Origin: Trebouxia sp. TZW2008
Lineage: Eukaryota > Chlorophyta > Trebouxiophyceae > Trebouxiales > Trebouxiaceae
Length of the DNA: 64,000 nt
NCBI GenBank assembly: GCA_002118135.1
Contig: BDIU01000205.1
Coordinates: 62,001 to 126,000 of the forward strand
Reading direction: 5' to 3'
Shown in pieces: positions 61,926 to 64,000 of this stretch (its first letter is position 1; each line of letters opens with the position of its first letter). The translations under genes and the position numbers were made by a program. The notes beneath the pieces are model-generated. The model was given only the letters and a program-made list of their open reading frames with translations, made no database searches and was not told the DNA's origin.

Positions 61926-64000
61926 ATGGCGTTTCAGCTACCAGCCGTGGGTCAGCTGCCGGACGTCAGCAGTCATGTCCCTTGCAGACAAGCCCTCAGC
62001 CATACGTCTCGCAGGTACGCATGATGATGTGCCAAAGCTGTGCAAGCCATTTGATCTGTGATTGGAGGCAGATTGCGTGTATCTTGGGCATCAGGCTCTG
62101 CAGAACTCACAACACTCTATATGTGTGCGATTCAGGTCAAATGGCTGCAGGATTCCCCGGTTGAGGCCACGCCACACATCAGTAAAGGCGCGCAGCAACG
62201 AAATTGCAACAGTGTCAGCAGCAACTGTGACAGCTAAGCAGTCGCCAGCTACTGTACAACCCGACGGCAGCGTATTGTCAGCTCCTGGTTTCAGCAGCAC
62301 ACAGACGCTAGAACGCAGACAGCTACAAGGAAGGGAGGTTGAGGAGCGGGCTTTGGACTGCTGCGTTCAAGCACATCAGGAACGCCCGAATGGCTTGCAG
62401 TTGCCCAGCAGATTTGGCGACGGAGGTCTTGACGAAGCATATGAACGATGTGGAGTTGTTACTGCGAGTTATGCCAAAACATTCTACTTGGGCACACAGC
62501 TGATGACACCAGAAAAAGCCAAAGCCGTGTGGGCCGTCTATGTCTGGTGCCGACGGACGGATGAGCTCGTTGATGGACCAAATGCCTCTCGCATCACGCC
62601 TGAGGTACACAGCACTGATCTCTGTGCCAGGTGTCGTTGCTCAGCAGCTTGGCTTTGTAAACAGTGTACAGCAACCTGCTGGTTCAAAACAGAGATATCA
62701 GGCAATACAGCAGCAAGCAGGCACACATTTGCCGCTCAGCAGGATTGTCACGATGCTGCAATCATGACAACACTGTTCGTGTAGTACAGTAGTTCAAAGC
62801 TCCCTGCTCTACTGTTCTTGGTTGCAATGAGGCAACAGCTGTGTTGCAAGGTAGTCACAGCATCCAGTGCCCTATTCTGCAGCGTCATCGCTGAACTCAT
62901 CATTATTATGCACCAAATATGTGTTATCAAATTTGGCACTCAATGATTACTGATGTTGTTGCAGGCACTAGACAGATGGGAGGAGCGATTAGAAGGTATC
63001 TTTGAGGGCCGACCATATGACATCCTAGACGCAGCACTGACGGACACAGTCAGCAAATTTCCAGTCCACATTCAGCCGTTCCGAGACATGATCGATGGGA
63101 TGCGGATGGACCTTGTCAAGCAGCAATATGAGAGCTTTGATGAGCTGTATGGCTACTGCTATAGGGTAGCCGGCACTGTAGGGTTGATGACAACGCCTAT
63201 CATGGGCATTGACCCCTCATATAAGGTGGAGTCCCTGAAAGCTGTCTTTACGTCTTTGTCAATGTGCTACAAATCTGATTGCGCCTACCACGGGCATTGC
63301 CCTTTTTACAAGGTGGCCAGCAAAAGCTGTCTCTGCATGTTTCTCAATGCATCTATGTAGGTGTACATGGTGGGTGACTGCTTCAGGCAGTCCCCTTTGC
63401 ATGCTTGTTGCCTATCAACAGTGCAAACAGTGCATGTGACATTGCAAATTGACCAGCTTGACCAGGGCCACTGATCCAGGAGCAGCCTTTGCATCTTCCC
63501 AAAAGCACTAACGCAAAGGTACATAGCTGGCTGACTGCGTCAAGCTTATCTGTGGACTTACTGTGTCTCCAGGTACAGTTCAACAATTTTGGCTTGTGCA
63601 TTGAGTTGCGCACTGCTGCGATGTGAAGGCTGTTGCGCAGACTGTGATGAGTGCTGCTGTTTGCAGGTCTGGTGGGTAAAGATGCGTCAATCTCAGCAAA
63701 CATAACAAATGCAGGGCTGTTGCGGCTTTAGCATATTGCATTGAGCATGTGCTGCACACAGATCAGCGTTAATTGCTAAGCAATTTTCAGCCAACCAGGT
63801 CAGCATCCGTTGCAAGCTGGCGGCTTGCATTCATATTCTCCAAGACACATCGCCAGATCAGGGAGGGATGTGTACAATGCAGCGGTAGCATCAGGCACTG
63901 CACTGGTTTTACGCTATTGACTGGCCATACCTATGATGACTGCAGGGCCCCTTCAGAGATGTACAAGGCAGCACTTGTTGCAATCGCTTGTCAAAATTAT
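61926..64000 (+). CDS. PSY: Phytoene synthase, 5' part
   Basis: Joins two geranylgeranyl diphosphates to phytoene, the first committed step of carotenoid synthesis, in the plastid. Exons: 61926-62014, 62136-62604 and 62965-63225, all in phase (273 codons). The start gives [18 protein letters not shown], followed by an Arg/Ser-rich leader typical of a transit peptide. [36 protein letters not shown] (first Asp-rich motif, DELVD) and [11 protein letters not shown] are family signatures. The second Asp-rich motif and the C-terminus lie beyond the right edge, so the gene is truncated by the window. The start at 61926 is chosen because the exon 1 donor (gtacgc) leaves phase 2, which the next acceptor needs. 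Confidence 0.93.
63283..63312 (+). repeat. 3' partial copy of PSY exon 62965-63225
   Basis: GCCTACCACGGGCATTGCCC to TTACAAG and gtggcc repeats the exon end (GCCTATCATGGGCATTGACC to TATAAG and gtggag), 87 bp downstream. Intron sequence after the donor is repeated as well. Confidence 0.75.
63946..64000 (+). pseudogene. Decayed 5' copy of the next PSY exon
   Basis: After TGCAG the sequence reads, with one extra base near 63952, as [16 protein letters not shown], which resembles the family stretch following the exon end at 63225. In the phase needed (0) the frame is shifted, so this is probably a broken 5' copy and the real exon is to the right. A real exon with a base error is the alternative. 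Confidence 0.45.

Overview
This window looks like nuclear DNA of a green alga. It carries a plastid-type phytoene synthase with a transit-peptide-like start, a large SOS1/NHX7-like sodium/proton antiporter, a plant-type CCCTAAA telomeric motif inside an intron, and genes split into many short GT-AG exons (37 to 960 bp). A chlorophyte of the Trebouxiophyceae is my best guess, but this is inference. I see no bacterial operons, tRNA, rRNA, CRISPR or transposase gene.

Layout. (1) About 671-5061, minus: a short-chain dehydrogenase/reductase (SDR) with a plastid-like leader; its longest intron holds a HindIII-type minisatellite and a cluster of CACGTG hairpins. (2) About 5420-22219, plus: a 21-exon gene for a protein of about 1,720 residues with Gln-rich, coiled-coil, helical and EF-hand regions, not identified. 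(3) 23061-28828, minus: a complete 9-exon gene for a 526-residue, very charged coiled-coil protein with LEA-like character. (4) 30078 to about 59626, minus: one very large gene of about 30 exons for an SOS1-like antiporter of roughly 1,670 residues or more (membrane domain, acidic linker, cytosolic regulatory region, cyclic-nucleotide-binding-like fold, conserved tail). (5) 61926 to beyond the right edge, plus: phytoene synthase, first three exons. The exon chains were built by hand; nearly all neighbouring exons join in phase, and exceptions are stated.

The outstanding feature is not a gene. In all five genes, introns are filled with decayed partial copies of the neighbouring exon ('exon echoes'), spaced mostly about 140-225 bp. 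Copies of an exon's 5' part with its acceptor lie upstream of the intact exon; copies of its 3' part with its donor lie downstream. Each fragment therefore has only one splice site and can be spliced out silently. Ages range from near-identical 147-bp units (19.8-20.0 kb) to barely recognisable remnants, and one echo is inverted and forms a hairpin of about 120-bp arms (56.35-56.68 kb). The same introns hold a SINE-like family (conserved GTACGTACCTAG core, tetranucleotide tails, 5' truncations), other dispersed repeats and satellites.

Functionally the five genes are not an obvious pathway: carotenoid entry step, ion homeostasis, a possible stress protein, a redox enzyme and a structural or ciliary candidate.
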